Positions 32,142 to 40,934 of a stretch of DNA of 64,000 bases are shown piece by piece. The notes beneath the pieces are model-generated. The model did not search any database. It worked only from the letters and a program-made list of their open reading frames with translations, and was not told the DNA's origin. The DNA comes from SSC4 sp964443225 (GTDB lineage: Bacteria > Chloroflexota > Anaerolineae > SSC4 > Amarolineaceae): the NCBI GenBank assembly GCA_964443225.1, contig CAYUCC010000012.1:35370-99369 (forward strand), read 5' to 3'. Positions within the stretch are counted from its first letter, which is position 1. Each line of letters starts with the position of its first letter. A program made the position numbers and the translations under genes.

Positions 32142-33230
32142 GCTGGGCGTCGGTACGGGGGTCTCACCAGTGTCACGTTGCTCTTCTGTGGGGCCCAACT
32201 CGGTACGGATTTGGCGCAGGCGTTCTTCCAGCTGGCGTGGTTCCAACGCAGAATCCTGGAACGGGGCCTTTTTCATGCGGTGTGGTAATGCCAGCTCGGC
32301 GGCGAGCAGGATGTCACGGTCGGTCACGCTGAGACGGCCCTCGTAGGCGGCGTTGGCACGCGCCGTTTTGAGGATGGCGATGTCGGCGCGGTGACCGTCG
32401 ACGCGGAACTCGGCCGTAAGCTGCGCAATGGTGTACAGGTCGCGCGCCGCATAGCCCACGAGGGGCAGGCGATTACGCGCCTGCTCGATTTCCAGCGTCA
32501 GGTGATGTTCCTGGACTTCCCATTTCTGCCGGAAACCGTCGGGGTCTTGTTCGAATTCGATACGCCGCTTGAGGATTTCCACACGTTGGTTGGGATCGTT
32601 GATACCGCGCATGTCGACGCAGAGCGCAAACCGGTCCAGCAGCTGCGGTCGCAGATCTCCCTCTTCGGGGTTCATGGTGCCTACGAGTATGAAGCGCGCC
32701 GGGTGCTGGAAAGAGATGCCCTCGCGCTCGACGACGTTGACTCCCATGGCGGCCGAGTCCAGGAGGAGGTCCACCACGTGGTCGTCGAGCAGATTGACTT
32801 CGTCGACGTACAACAGCCCACGGTTGGCGGCGGCCAGGATGCCCGGCTCGAAGTGGCGCTCTCCGCGCTGGATGGCGCGTTCGATATCGAGCGTGCCAAC
32901 GACACGATCCTCCGTGGCACTGACCGGCAGGTCGACAAAACGTGTGCGGTGAATCGCCGAAGGCAGAACCTCACCGGCTTCCAACCGGCGCCGGCAGTTG
33001 TCACACAGGACGTCCGGGCGGTTTGGATCACACTGGAACGGACAGTCCGCCACGGCGTCGATTTCGGGGAGGAGGTACGCCAGGGCGCGCGCCGCAGTCG
33101 ATTTGGCTGTGCCGCGTTCACCGCGGATCAACACGCCGCCGATGCGTGTGCTGATCGCGTTCAGGATCAAGGCCCGGCGCATACGGTCCTGGCCAACAAT
33201 CGCCGTAAACGGGAAAATGCGTGCCGGCAT
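32121..33230 (-). CDS. ChlI/BchI-like AAA+ chelatase subunit
   Basis: 369-residue AAA+ ATPase of magnesium/cobalt chelatases. Walker A is RGERGTAKST, Walker B LLYVDEVNLLDDHVVD, sensor 1 lies in FILVGTMNPEEGDLRPQLLDRF. It also has the CPFQC...DVLCDNC insert typical of this class. The product ends at TAG 32121 after a Lys run; -1 slippage there would fuse it to the VWA domain (total about 690 residues, the usual size of a ChlD/CobT-type medium subunit). Such dual-coding chlD genes are known in cobalt-chelatase systems. No large subunit (ChlH/CobN) is in the window. Confidence 0.92.
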   Translation of the reverse strand: MPARIFPFTAIVGQDRMRRALILNAISTRIGGVLIRGERGTAKSTAARALAYLLPEIDAVADCPFQCDPNRPDVLCDNCRRRLEAGEVLPSAIHRTRFVDLPVSATEDRVVGTLDIERAIQRGERHFEPGILAAANRGLLYVDEVNLLDDHVVDLLLDSAAMGVNVVEREGISFQHPARFILVGTMNPEEGDLRPQLLDRFALCVDMRGINDPNQRVEILKRRIEFEQDPDGFRQKWEVQEHHLTLEIEQARNRLPLVGYAARDLYTIAQLTAEFRVDGHRADIAILKTARANAAYEGRLSVTDRDILLAAELALPHRMKKAPFQDSALEPRQLEERLRQIRTELGPTEEQRDTGETPVPTPSVKKKMS

Positions 33231-33240
33231 CGACGTGGTC

Positions 33241-33669
33241 CTACTCCACGAATTGCATGGGGCGGATTCCCATGTAGTTGGACCCGGCGGTCAACGTGCG
33301 CAGGATCGTCTCGGGCAGCTTCCACGGCAGGTGCTCATGCAGTTCACTGGGGCTCAACGGCTCGTTGTTATTGGCCAGGAACACACGAAATACGGCGGTG
33401 GTCAGCGGCAGCCGGTTGTGGACGTAGTCTGGTTTGCGGGCACAGATGGTGCGCAGGCACTGCCAGAGTGCATCCGTGCGTTTCACCTCGGCGGTTTCAG
33501 GATCGATCCAGTCGACCATTTCCGTGTTACGATGGTCGGGGAAGCGTGCGCGACAGTCATCGCACAGCTGATCACGCAAAGCGAGCCGGAAATTGCGACC
33601 CCCTTCTTCCCACCAACGGAAATCGATGTGGAACTTGGACTCTACGGTTGGTACTACCCAGGTTGTCAT
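33241..33669 (-). CDS. Conserved protein of unknown function (142 aa)
   Basis: Small soluble protein. FRWWEEGGRNFRLALRDQLCDDCRARF contains one CxxC pair; the C-terminal half (LTTAVFRVFLANNNEPLSPSELHEHLPWKLPETILRTL) looks like a winged helix. It lies 10 bases before chlI and 18 bases after the 529-residue gene, so it is part of that operon. The winged-helix and CxxC combination suggests a DNA- or RNA-binding helper. No family name is recognised. Confidence 0.68.
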   Translation of the reverse strand: MTTWVVPTVESKFHIDFRWWEEGGRNFRLALRDQLCDDCRARFPDHRNTEMVDWIDPETAEVKRTDALWQCLRTICARKPDYVHNRLPLTTAVFRVFLANNNEPLSPSELHEHLPWKLPETILRTLTAGSNYMGIRPMQFVE

Positions 33670-33687
33670 CAGACTCTCACCATCTTC

Positions 33688-35277
33688 TCAGGCCCGGTTG
33701 GAAAGGGACCAATACCCGCTGCCAACGCTGCGCAGCGTTGGATCGGTGGCCAGGCTGGCAAAAATTGGTCCTGGCGGACAACGCCGCGCCATATTCACTG
33801 CGCTGTACACGGTTTTGGCATGCACGGTGCCCTGTGGACTCAAGCCAACCAGTTCGCGGGTCACGTGCCGCACCAGCTCGTTGAGGGGCATCTGCTGTTT
33901 TTCGATCTGTGCCCGCACCATATCCAGAATCTCGCGCGAGCTTTCACCGACCGCCAGGTATTCGTCGTAGTCGCTGGACACGGCCTGTTTTTGCAGCTGG
34001 AAGGACAACTCGCCTTCGCGCTCTTCCGCCACGCGAATCCACTCGCGGCGCATGCGGCGCGGCCGAAAATCGATCACGTACTCCAATGGTTCGCGCGTGC
34101 GTTCGATGGTGACGAATGCGCCTACGGGCAGCTTGTGCTGCTCCAGCCAGGCGCCCACGCCAGCGATGTAGCGGCCCTCGTGGTTGACCCACGCTGGGAA
34201 GCGGGCACCCCAACGCCCATCGATGAGTGTGACCATGGTTCGCGCACCCTGGCCAAATGGAAACAGACTTCGGGCACGGCTGCTGAGCGGCAAGGTGCCT
34301 GACCGCAGGTGTGGATAGATCAACATGACGGTCGTGCTGGGAACCAGCATGGGCGTATCGACGACCAGGGCATCGGTCGACCATTCGTCGTCCAGTTCCC
34401 ATTCCAGCTGCAGCAGCTCCACACCCAGAATGAGACGGTCGTAGGCGGACGGGCGGTAGCGCAGAATTTCGGGTGTCGCGTAGGCTTCGACCGGTTCCAG
34501 GCGTCGCAAATACCATGCCGACTCTTCACCGCTGCCGACGTCATCGAAGCGGGAATCGCTGCGCAGGGCGGCATTGACCGAGACACGGCGAATGCGTTCG
34601 GGCACTTCTGCCGGCAGATTCATTTCCGTCAGCAGATCGGTCGTCGACATTGGCTGTGCTTTGACCTCGATGATGGCCTCGGCAATATTCAACAGGCCGA
34701 CGTGGATATCCACCAGCATCTCGCGCAGCAGCCATAGGCCCTGTTCGAGCACAAAGGCGGGTTGGGCGCTTTGCAGCAGCGCATTCTGCAGGGCGCTGCG
34801 TACGGCGGCTTCGTGTTTCACGTACAGATCGCGTGGCGAGAAAACACGTTCACCCCCCGCGATCCCTTCGCCGTCACCGCGACTCAGGCGGTGGGGAACT
34901 TTCAGGTCGGCGGCAAATTCGCGCGGGGTGTTTTCCCCTTCGATCTGGACGCGAATGACCATGAACTCACCGTGTTCGGGATTGTGCCCCGCGCGTGTGC
35001 CCACCACAGCCCCCGACGCATAGTCCAACATGGGAAAGACGAGCTGCTGACCCACGTCATACTGTTTGCTGGGCTGGTAGACTTCACCCCGACTGAGTTC
35101 ACTCTTGATTTTGTTTTCTTCGCGTTGGCAGCGGTAGACGATCAGGCTGTAGACCAGATCGTCCATGCTTTGCGGTTCGTCCTTTTCGAGGATTATCCCG
35201 GCCAGATAATCCAAATCATCGGCATTGATCTTGAATGGTTCTTGCCAATACGCCGTAGTTTGAGTGTTCCGTCGCAT
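33688..35277 (-). CDS. Large conserved protein of unknown function
   Basis: 529-residue soluble protein, first gene of the chelatase operon. Visible features: an early helix bundle (DDLVYSLIVYRCQREENKIK), a beta-rich region (FMVIRVQIEGENTPREFAAD), and C-terminal helices (ILDMVRAQIEKQQMPLNELV, GTVHAKTVYSAVNMARRC). No TM, signal or catalytic motif stands out. ATG 35277 has AGGAGG 12 bases upstream; TTG 35280 has better spacing. The linkage to a small CxxC protein and ChlI/ChlD recurs in my view of Chloroflexota gene order but I cannot name a function. Confidence 0.72.
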   Translation of the reverse strand: MRRNTQTTAYWQEPFKINADDLDYLAGIILEKDEPQSMDDLVYSLIVYRCQREENKIKSELSRGEVYQPSKQYDVGQQLVFPMLDYASGAVVGTRAGHNPEHGEFMVIRVQIEGENTPREFAADLKVPHRLSRGDGEGIAGGERVFSPRDLYVKHEAAVRSALQNALLQSAQPAFVLEQGLWLLREMLVDIHVGLLNIAEAIIEVKAQPMSTTDLLTEMNLPAEVPERIRRVSVNAALRSDSRFDDVGSGEESAWYLRRLEPVEAYATPEILRYRPSAYDRLILGVELLQLEWELDDEWSTDALVVDTPMLVPSTTVMLIYPHLRSGTLPLSSRARSLFPFGQGARTMVTLIDGRWGARFPAWVNHEGRYIAGVGAWLEQHKLPVGAFVTIERTREPLEYVIDFRPRRMRREWIRVAEEREGELSFQLQKQAVSSDYDEYLAVGESSREILDMVRAQIEKQQMPLNELVRHVTRELVGLSPQGTVHAKTVYSAVNMARRCPPGPIFASLATDPTLRSVGSGYWSLSNRA

Positions 35278-35343
35278 CAAAACGCGATGCCTCCTCAGTC
35301 TCCCGTAAAATCCATTGATTTGTGGATGCGCTTCAACCGTGTC

Positions 35344-35372
35344 ATTTTATCAGTTTGTGCGGGCTTTGACAA
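35344..35372 (-). promoter_or_regulatory. Promoter of the 35277-31159 chelatase operon
   Basis: Minus strand TTGTCA (35372-35367), 17-base spacer, TAAAAT (35349-35344), about 65 bases before ATG 35277. Confidence 0.65.
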
Positions 35373-35396
35373 ATGTGCTCTAATCTGTTTGATGCT

Positions 35397-35425
35397 TTGT
35401 CAAGCACGCACAACGTTGGTATAAT
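35397..35425 (+). promoter_or_regulatory. Promoter of the SH3-ligA operon
   Basis: TTGTCA (35397-35402), 17-base spacer, TATAAT (35420-35425). It points away from the chelatase-operon promoter and would give a leader of about 185 bases before ATG 35617; no gene is seen in that leader. Confidence 0.7.
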
Positions 35426-35616
35426 GTGGGCAACAATGCGGTTCGCCCTGGCTCGGGATAGGCGGCACGCGGTGTGAACTTGCCGGTCGCGTGCATCCTG
35501 GGCGACGTATTCGATCCTGCGTGCCGGGTCTCTGCGCTGCGCGGCCAGGGCTCATGGCCGCATCGGCGGAAAGACGCGTACCGACGCAACAGACGCAACA
35601 ATGGAGATAAGAATCA

Positions 35617-36333
35617 ATGCCATCTACGCCTGACTACGATGATCCTGACCAGTCGACAGCCGGTTCCCAGAGCAGCTGGGATGACGACGAACGCTGGAAC
35701 CCGGCCTCGTTCCAGAGCCAGAACGCAGGCTCTTCGATGATCGATCCCGAGGACATAGACGACGACAGCACGGTCGGCGTCGAGGACCCGGCGCACGATC
35801 CGATCGACGAGGGCGCATGGGAAGCCGACGAGCAGACACCGCCCCCTCCACGACGCAGCATTCTACCCTGGATTGCGGGCGGAGTGGTGATTGCCCTGGT
35901 GGCACTCGCCCTCATCTGGGGTGCCAGCGGGGTGGGACGCAGCGAACCTACCCCCACACCCATCGCCACGGCACCTTCGGTCTTCGTGACGACAGTCACG
36001 CCGACGCTGGTGTCACCCCTGGTGCTGACGGCGACAGTGCCGGTCAGTGCCACGCAGGCACCCTTTGTGGCGACAGGCCCGCTCGCGGCCGGCGCCGCGG
36101 TGCGTGTGATCAACTCGGCACCAGAAGGCGTGAGTCTGCGGGCCGGCGGTGGCACCAATTATGCGCGGTTGGCCACCCTGACCGATGGTATGCTGCTGAC
36201 TTTACTCGAACCACCGGCAGGATTCAACGAAGCCTACCCCTCACCGGCCAACGGGTATACCTGGTGGCGCGTGCGCACGGAGAACGGCACCGTGGGGTGG
36301 ATTGCCGACGCGTGGCTCGAGGCCGCCAATTAA
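35617..36333 (+). CDS. Membrane protein with C-terminal SH3-like domain
   Basis: 238-residue single-pass protein. The cytoplasmic N-terminal ~90 residues are acidic and low-complexity (Asp/Ser/Gln-rich); a TM helix (SILPWIAGGVVIALVALALIWG) leads to a Thr/Pro/Val linker and a bacterial SH3 domain (VRVINSAPEGVSLRAGGGTN, WWRVRTENGTVGWIADAWLE). SH3b domains bind cell-wall components. Its ATG lies three bases after AGAATCA with AGATAAG upstream. It starts the ligA operon. Confidence 0.85.
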   Translation: MPSTPDYDDPDQSTAGSQSSWDDDERWNPASFQSQNAGSSMIDPEDIDDDSTVGVEDPAHDPIDEGAWEADEQTPPPPRRSILPWIAGGVVIALVALALIWGASGVGRSEPTPTPIATAPSVFVTTVTPTLVSPLVLTATVPVSATQAPFVATGPLAAGAAVRVINSAPEGVSLRAGGGTNYARLATLTDGMLLTLLEPPAGFNEAYPSPANGYTWWRVRTENGTVGWIADAWLEAAN

Positions 36334-36345
36334 GGAGTGACGTTT

Positions 36346-38412
36346 GTGGTGAGTGCCTCTCCGGACCCTGCGCTGTTGGCGCGGGCGGCTGCGCTGCGGC
36401 GTGCCCTGAATTATTACGCCTACCGCTATTTCGTCATGGATGACCCGGTGGTCAGCGATGCCGAATACGACACGCTGCTGAACGAATTGGCGCGCCTGGA
36501 AGCAGCGCACCCCGAATTGTCCGCGCCGGACTCCCCCACGCGGCGAGTGGGCGGTGCCATTGCCGATCGTTTCGTCAAGGTGCGCCACCCTCAGCCAATG
36601 CTGAGCCTGAGCAACGCCTTCGAGATTGCGGAGCTGCGCGCCTGGCGTGACCGCCTGCTGCGTTTGCTGCCCGAAAATACGGCCGCCGGACTGGCGTACG
36701 TCGTCGAGCCGAAAATCGATGGCCTGACGGTGGTGCTGCATTACGAGGAGGGTCGTTTTGTCCTGGGTGCCACGCGCGGTGACGGCAGCGAAGGTGAAGA
36801 CATCACCGCCAACCTGCGCACGGTGCGTGGTTTGCCGTTGATGATTCCGGTCGATACGGCGGGAGTCGAACCAGCCCCGGGACGCCTTGTGGTGCGGGGT
36901 GAGGCCTACGTGACAGTGGCCGACTTCGAACGGTTCAATGCGCAGCAGGAGGCACAGGAAGGGCGCACCTACGCCAACCCGCGCAACTTTGCCGCCGGCT
37001 CCCTGCGCCAGCTCGATGCCGGCATCACCGCCGGCCGTCCATTACGCCTGTGGGCATACCAGGTCGTGGCCATCGAGAATGGGCCGGCACTGGCGACGCA
37101 GTGGGAGGCGCTGGATTACCTGCGCCAGCTGGGCTTCCCCGTCGTCGCCCTGGGCGCAACAACCCGCCTTTTCGATGACTTCGAGCAGTTGGTCGACTAC
37201 GTGGTTGCCTTCGAAAACCTGCGTCAAACGCTGCCGTATGAAACCGACGGCCTGGTCATCAAAGTCAACCACCTGGCACTGCACGAAGAGCTGGGTGCGG
37301 TGGGTAAGGAGCCGCGCTGGGCGACTGCCTACAAGTACCCGGCGCGTGAAGCGGTGACACGCCTGCTCGACATCGCCGTCAACGTGGGACGTACGGGGAC
37401 GATCAATCCGTACGCCGTGCTGGAGCCGGTTGCCGTGGGCGGCGTGATCGTGCGCAACGCAACCCTGCACAACGCCGATTACATCACCGATCGTGACATC
37501 CGGATCGGGGACTACGTGGCGGTCAAACGTGCGGGCGAGGTGATTCCGCAGGTGCTGCGACCGCTGGTCGAGCTGCGCACCGGCACCGAGCAGGTATGGA
37601 CGATACCGACCCACTGCCCTGTGTGCGGTGAGCCCATCCAACGCGCACCCGACGAAGTCGCGTACTACTGCGTCAACAGCGCCTGCCCGGCCCAGCTGGT
37701 GCGTGGGATCGAACATTTTGTCTCGCGCGGGGCGATGGATATCGAAGGATTTGGCATTCGTCAGGCCGAACTGTTCGTGCAGCTTGGCCTGGTGCGCAGC
37801 CTGGCCGGCATCTACTACTTGCACGAGCACGAAGAAACCCTGCTGGAACTGGAAGGCTTTGGGGACAAACGGGTGCAGAACCTCTTGTCGGCGATCGAAG
37901 CCTCCAAGGAGCGCCCCTTTGTCCGCCTGCTGACGGCCCTCGGTATCCGCGGTGTGGGTTCGGTGGTGGCCGCCACGCTGGCTGGTCATTTTGGCAGCAT
38001 CGATGCGCTGTTGGGGGCCAGGGCCGAAGATTTTGAGCAGATCAGCGGCATTGGACCGGTGCTGGCGGCCAATGTAGTCGATTGGTTCAGCCACGAGCCA
38101 AACCGGCAGGTCGTCGAGCGGCTGCGAGCCGCTGGTGTCACGCTGGCTGTACCTGCCGCCGCTGTCACCACAGCCGCTCCCCAGCTGCTGATGGGCCTGA
38201 CGTTCGTCATCACGGGGACGTTACCCGGCATGAGTCGCGAAGAGGCCAAAACCCTGATCGAGTCCCACGGCGGCAAAGTCACCGATACCGTCAGCAAAAA
38301 AACCAGCTATCTCCTGCGCGGTGAAAACCCCGGCAGCAAGGTCGACAAGGCGGCGCGGTTGGGCGTGGCAGAGATCGACCAGGCTGGGCTGCTGGCGCTG
38401 GTGCAAGCCTGA
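36346..38412 (+). CDS. ligA: NAD-dependent DNA ligase LigA
   Basis: 688-residue replicative ligase that seals nicks using NAD+. Domain order: Ia with YAYRYFVMDDPVVSDAEYD, the adenylation domain with catalytic Lys about 123 in YVVEPKIDGLTVVLHY, OB fold, four-Cys zinc finger (CPVCGEPIQ ... YYCVNSACPAQ), helix-hairpin-helix repeats and a C-terminal BRCT (GLTFVITGTLPGMSREEAKT). GTG 36346 has AAGGAG eight bases upstream; GTG 36337 overlaps that site and is unlikely. Length and motifs are complete. Confidence 0.97.
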   Translation: MVSASPDPALLARAAALRRALNYYAYRYFVMDDPVVSDAEYDTLLNELARLEAAHPELSAPDSPTRRVGGAIADRFVKVRHPQPMLSLSNAFEIAELRAWRDRLLRLLPENTAAGLAYVVEPKIDGLTVVLHYEEGRFVLGATRGDGSEGEDITANLRTVRGLPLMIPVDTAGVEPAPGRLVVRGEAYVTVADFERFNAQQEAQEGRTYANPRNFAAGSLRQLDAGITAGRPLRLWAYQVVAIENGPALATQWEALDYLRQLGFPVVALGATTRLFDDFEQLVDYVVAFENLRQTLPYETDGLVIKVNHLALHEELGAVGKEPRWATAYKYPAREAVTRLLDIAVNVGRTGTINPYAVLEPVAVGGVIVRNATLHNADYITDRDIRIGDYVAVKRAGEVIPQVLRPLVELRTGTEQVWTIPTHCPVCGEPIQRAPDEVAYYCVNSACPAQLVRGIEHFVSRGAMDIEGFGIRQAELFVQLGLVRSLAGIYYLHEHEETLLELEGFGDKRVQNLLSAIEASKERPFVRLLTALGIRGVGSVVAATLAGHFGSIDALLGARAEDFEQISGIGPVLAANVVDWFSHEPNRQVVERLRAAGVTLAVPAAAVTTAAPQLLMGLTFVITGTLPGMSREEAKTLIESHGGKVTDTVSKKTSYLLRGENPGSKVDKAARLGVAEIDQAGLLALVQA

Positions 38413-38428
38413 TCACCTTGAGGTTGTT

Positions 38429-39670
38429 TTGTCAAACCATTCGAACTTATCTTATACCGAATCGATTCGCCTGGAAGGGCACATCATCGACTCTTTCATC
38501 CTGCCGCGCACCATGGACATCATCATGGACGCGGGCGGAAACTTCGATATCCTGGAAATCTCGGTAGGCACGCACAAACTGGCGCCCAGTTTTGCCCGGT
38601 TGAAGGTCTTTGCCGCGCGACCCGAACAAATGGATGCGATCCTGACCGCCCTGCAGGAGTTTGGGGCCCAGCTGGAAAACGGCAGCGATGCCACCGTGAT
38701 GCCCGCGCCGGGTGACGGTGCGCTGCCTGACGGGTTCTACTCGACCACGAATCTGCCCACTGAAATCCGTTGGAACGGCCGCTGGCAGCCGGTCTCTGGC
38801 ACCGAGATGGACCTGGTGATTGTGGTCGACCCAGCGGCAGGTTCGGCGCGCAATGTGCCCATCAACGAGGTCAGAGCGGACGACATGATCGTCGTCGGCC
38901 ATGCCGGGATTCGCGTGCACCCACCGGAACGCGAGCGCGAACAAGAAGTTTTTAGTTTTATGCGCAGTGAGGTCTCCTCCGAGCGTCCCAACAAACTGGC
39001 CATCGCTCAGATTGCACGCACCCTGCGTGCAGTGCGTGAGGCCGGGCACCGGGTCTGTTTTGTAGTCGGCCCGGCCGTGATTCACAGCGGCGCCGGCCCC
39101 TACGTGGAACGGTTGATCCGCAGTGGGTACGTGCAGGTACTGTTCGGCGGAAATGCCATCGCCGTACACGATGTCGAGTCACAGCTGTTTGGCACCTCAC
39201 TGGGCATCAATCTGCAAAACGGCCTGCCGGTGCCGGGTGGGCACAGCCATCACATGCGCGCCATCAACGCCATGCGCCGGATTGGCTCGATCCGGCGTGC
39301 CGTGGAGACCGGTCAACTGCGGTCGGGCGTGATGTACGAAGCGTACAAAAACGGCATCGATGTGGTGCTGGCCGGCTCGGTGCGTGACGACGGCCCAATG
39401 CCCGACGTCGTCATGGACATTGGGGATGCGCAGCGCCAGATGCGCGCCGCCCTGCACGGTGTCGATATGTGCATCATGCTGGCCACGATGCTGCATTCGA
39501 TTGCCACCGGCAACCTCCTGGCCAGCCACGTCAAAGTCGTGGCGGTCGACATCAATCCGGCGACCGTGACCAAACTGGCCGACCGCGGCTCGTTCCAGGC
39601 GGTGGGCATCGTGACCGATGCTGAGCTGTTCCTGCGTGAGCTGGTGGAAGAGCTCGACCTGGCCGATTGA
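38429..39670 (+). CDS. TIGR00300-family protein, ornithine cyclodeaminase-like (LOR/SDH domain)
   Basis: 413-residue soluble enzyme. It starts with the LOR/SDH conserved region (SIRLEGHIIDSFILPRTMDI, then FDILEISVGTHKLAPSFARL) and ends in a Rossmann-like domain (VCFVVGPAVIHSGAGPYVERL, FGTSLGINLQNGLPVPGGHSHH, VKVVAVDINPATVTKLADRG). Relatives include archaeal ornithine cyclodeaminase and the C-terminal half of cyanobacterial ArgZ/AgrE, which make proline from ornithine. The TTG at 38429 (GAGG upstream) is the likely start; the longer frame reads into ligA. Activity has not been shown for bacterial stand-alone members I know of. Confidence 0.82.
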   Translation: MSNHSNLSYTESIRLEGHIIDSFILPRTMDIIMDAGGNFDILEISVGTHKLAPSFARLKVFAARPEQMDAILTALQEFGAQLENGSDATVMPAPGDGALPDGFYSTTNLPTEIRWNGRWQPVSGTEMDLVIVVDPAAGSARNVPINEVRADDMIVVGHAGIRVHPPEREREQEVFSFMRSEVSSERPNKLAIAQIARTLRAVREAGHRVCFVVGPAVIHSGAGPYVERLIRSGYVQVLFGGNAIAVHDVESQLFGTSLGINLQNGLPVPGGHSHHMRAINAMRRIGSIRRAVETGQLRSGVMYEAYKNGIDVVLAGSVRDDGPMPDVVMDIGDAQRQMRAALHGVDMCIMLATMLHSIATGNLLASHVKVVAVDINPATVTKLADRGSFQAVGIVTDAELFLRELVEELDLAD

Positions 39671-39679
39671 GGTGACCTG

Positions 39680-40228
39680 ATGCAACTCGACCCACGATTT
39701 CACCCTGAACTGATTGCAGACAGCGTTTTCGTCGCCCCAAATGCCGTCATCGTTGGGCAGGTCCGTATTGGTCCCGAATCGAGCGTCTGGTACGGCTGCG
39801 TCTTACGCGGTGACGTCAATACGATCACGATTGGTGCCCAGACCAACATCCAGGACGGTTCGATTTTGCACGTCGACGGTGACAAACCGCTGCGCATCGG
39901 CGACCGCGTCACGTTGGGCCATGCGGCGTTGGTGCACGGGTGCACGGTGGAAGACGACGTTCTGATTGGGATTCGTGCGACCGTGCTGAGCGGTGCGCAC
40001 ATCGGCACCGGTTCGGTCATCGGGGCGGGCGCAGTGGTCACCGAAGGCATAGTGGTGCCCCCGCACTCGTTGGTGCTCGGTGTGCCCGCCAAAGTGCGCG
40101 GAAGCGTCTCCCCGGCGCAGACGGCGATGATCCACCGGATTGCGCAGGCTTACGTCCACCACAGCCGTGCCTACCTGGCGGCCTCCCACGACAGTACCCA
40201 ACGCCGGCAGGAGATAAACCGCCTGTGA
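39680..40228 (+). CDS. Gamma-class carbonic anhydrase-like protein (left-handed beta-helix)
   Basis: 182-residue hexapeptide-repeat protein of the YrdA/PaaY/CamH group. Its repeats (VIVGQVRIGPESSVWYGCVL, NIQDGSILHVDGD, ALVHGCTVEDDVLIGIRATV) build the left-handed beta-helix, and the zinc-ligand His residues are present in ILHVD and LGHAALVHGC. Bacterial members show carbonic-anhydrase or related hydratase activity only in some cases. ATG 39680 has GAGGTGACC before it and is 10 bases after the previous stop, so it is operonic. Confidence 0.9.
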   Translation: MQLDPRFHPELIADSVFVAPNAVIVGQVRIGPESSVWYGCVLRGDVNTITIGAQTNIQDGSILHVDGDKPLRIGDRVTLGHAALVHGCTVEDDVLIGIRATVLSGAHIGTGSVIGAGAVVTEGIVVPPHSLVLGVPAKVRGSVSPAQTAMIHRIAQAYVHHSRAYLAASHDSTQRRQEINRL

Positions 40229-40265
40229 TGTCACGTTATCACGCCTCGTTGCTGGGACCCGCACC

Positions 40266-40934
40266 ATGAGCCATCGCGACAACCACGACGACCATCCCGA
40301 CCTGCCGCAGAGCGGCTCTGCACACGGGCGTGCGCTGGGTCAACGCAGCCGTCTGGCCGAAGACGAAGGCGACCTGGTTCTGGCGCTTGACCTGAACCAG
40401 GCCGCGGTCGATGCCTTCCTGGACGACGGCGACGCACCCGGTCTGCTGGTGGCCTTTCGCAGCCGCGCCTTTTTGCACCTGAAGCTGGGTGAGGTCGAGG
40501 CCGGGCTGGCCCAGTTGGGACGTGCAGTGGGGCTGGCTATGCAGATGGAGCCCGCCTACGTGCTGCAGACGCTCGACCAGGTCGTAGGCGTCGGCAGTTA
40601 CCTGGCCCGCGAACAGCCTGTGCAGCTCGTTGCGTTGGCGGCGGTGCTCCACGGCACGCTCGACCACGTGATCGAACAGCGCGGCGAGCTGCCCACCGAG
40701 CTGGTGGGGCCCGCCGAGCTGGCGCGCACACTCGGCAACATCTACGGCGCCCGGGGGCTGCTGGAAATGCACCTGGCCGGCGTGGAACCGTTGGCGGAGA
40801 GGGAAGTCACACAGCTCGCCGCCGATGCGCTGACGCAGGCTTGGGCGGTGGACGCCCTGAGCCGTCAGCAGTGGGGGGTGGTGGCATGGCTGAAAGCCTG
40901 GCTGATCGAACGAGGGCTGCCGGTCGACGACTGA
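40266..40934 (+). CDS. Helical repeat-like protein of unknown function
   Basis: 222-residue soluble, highly helical protein, Ala/Leu-rich, with a His/Asp-rich N-terminus. Segments such as LAEDEGDLVLALDLNQAAVD and SRAFLHLKLGEVEAGLAQLG look TPR-like (helix-turn-helix pairs) but the consensus is weak. It overlaps the next gene by 49 bases, which shows close coupling to the nitrilase-like pair. No catalytic motif seen; a scaffold role is possible. Confidence 0.65.
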   Translation: MSHRDNHDDHPDLPQSGSAHGRALGQRSRLAEDEGDLVLALDLNQAAVDAFLDDGDAPGLLVAFRSRAFLHLKLGEVEAGLAQLGRAVGLAMQMEPAYVLQTLDQVVGVGSYLAREQPVQLVALAAVLHGTLDHVIEQRGELPTELVGPAELARTLGNIYGARGLLEMHLAGVEPLAEREVTQLAADALTQAWAVDALSRQQWGVVAWLKAWLIERGLPVDD

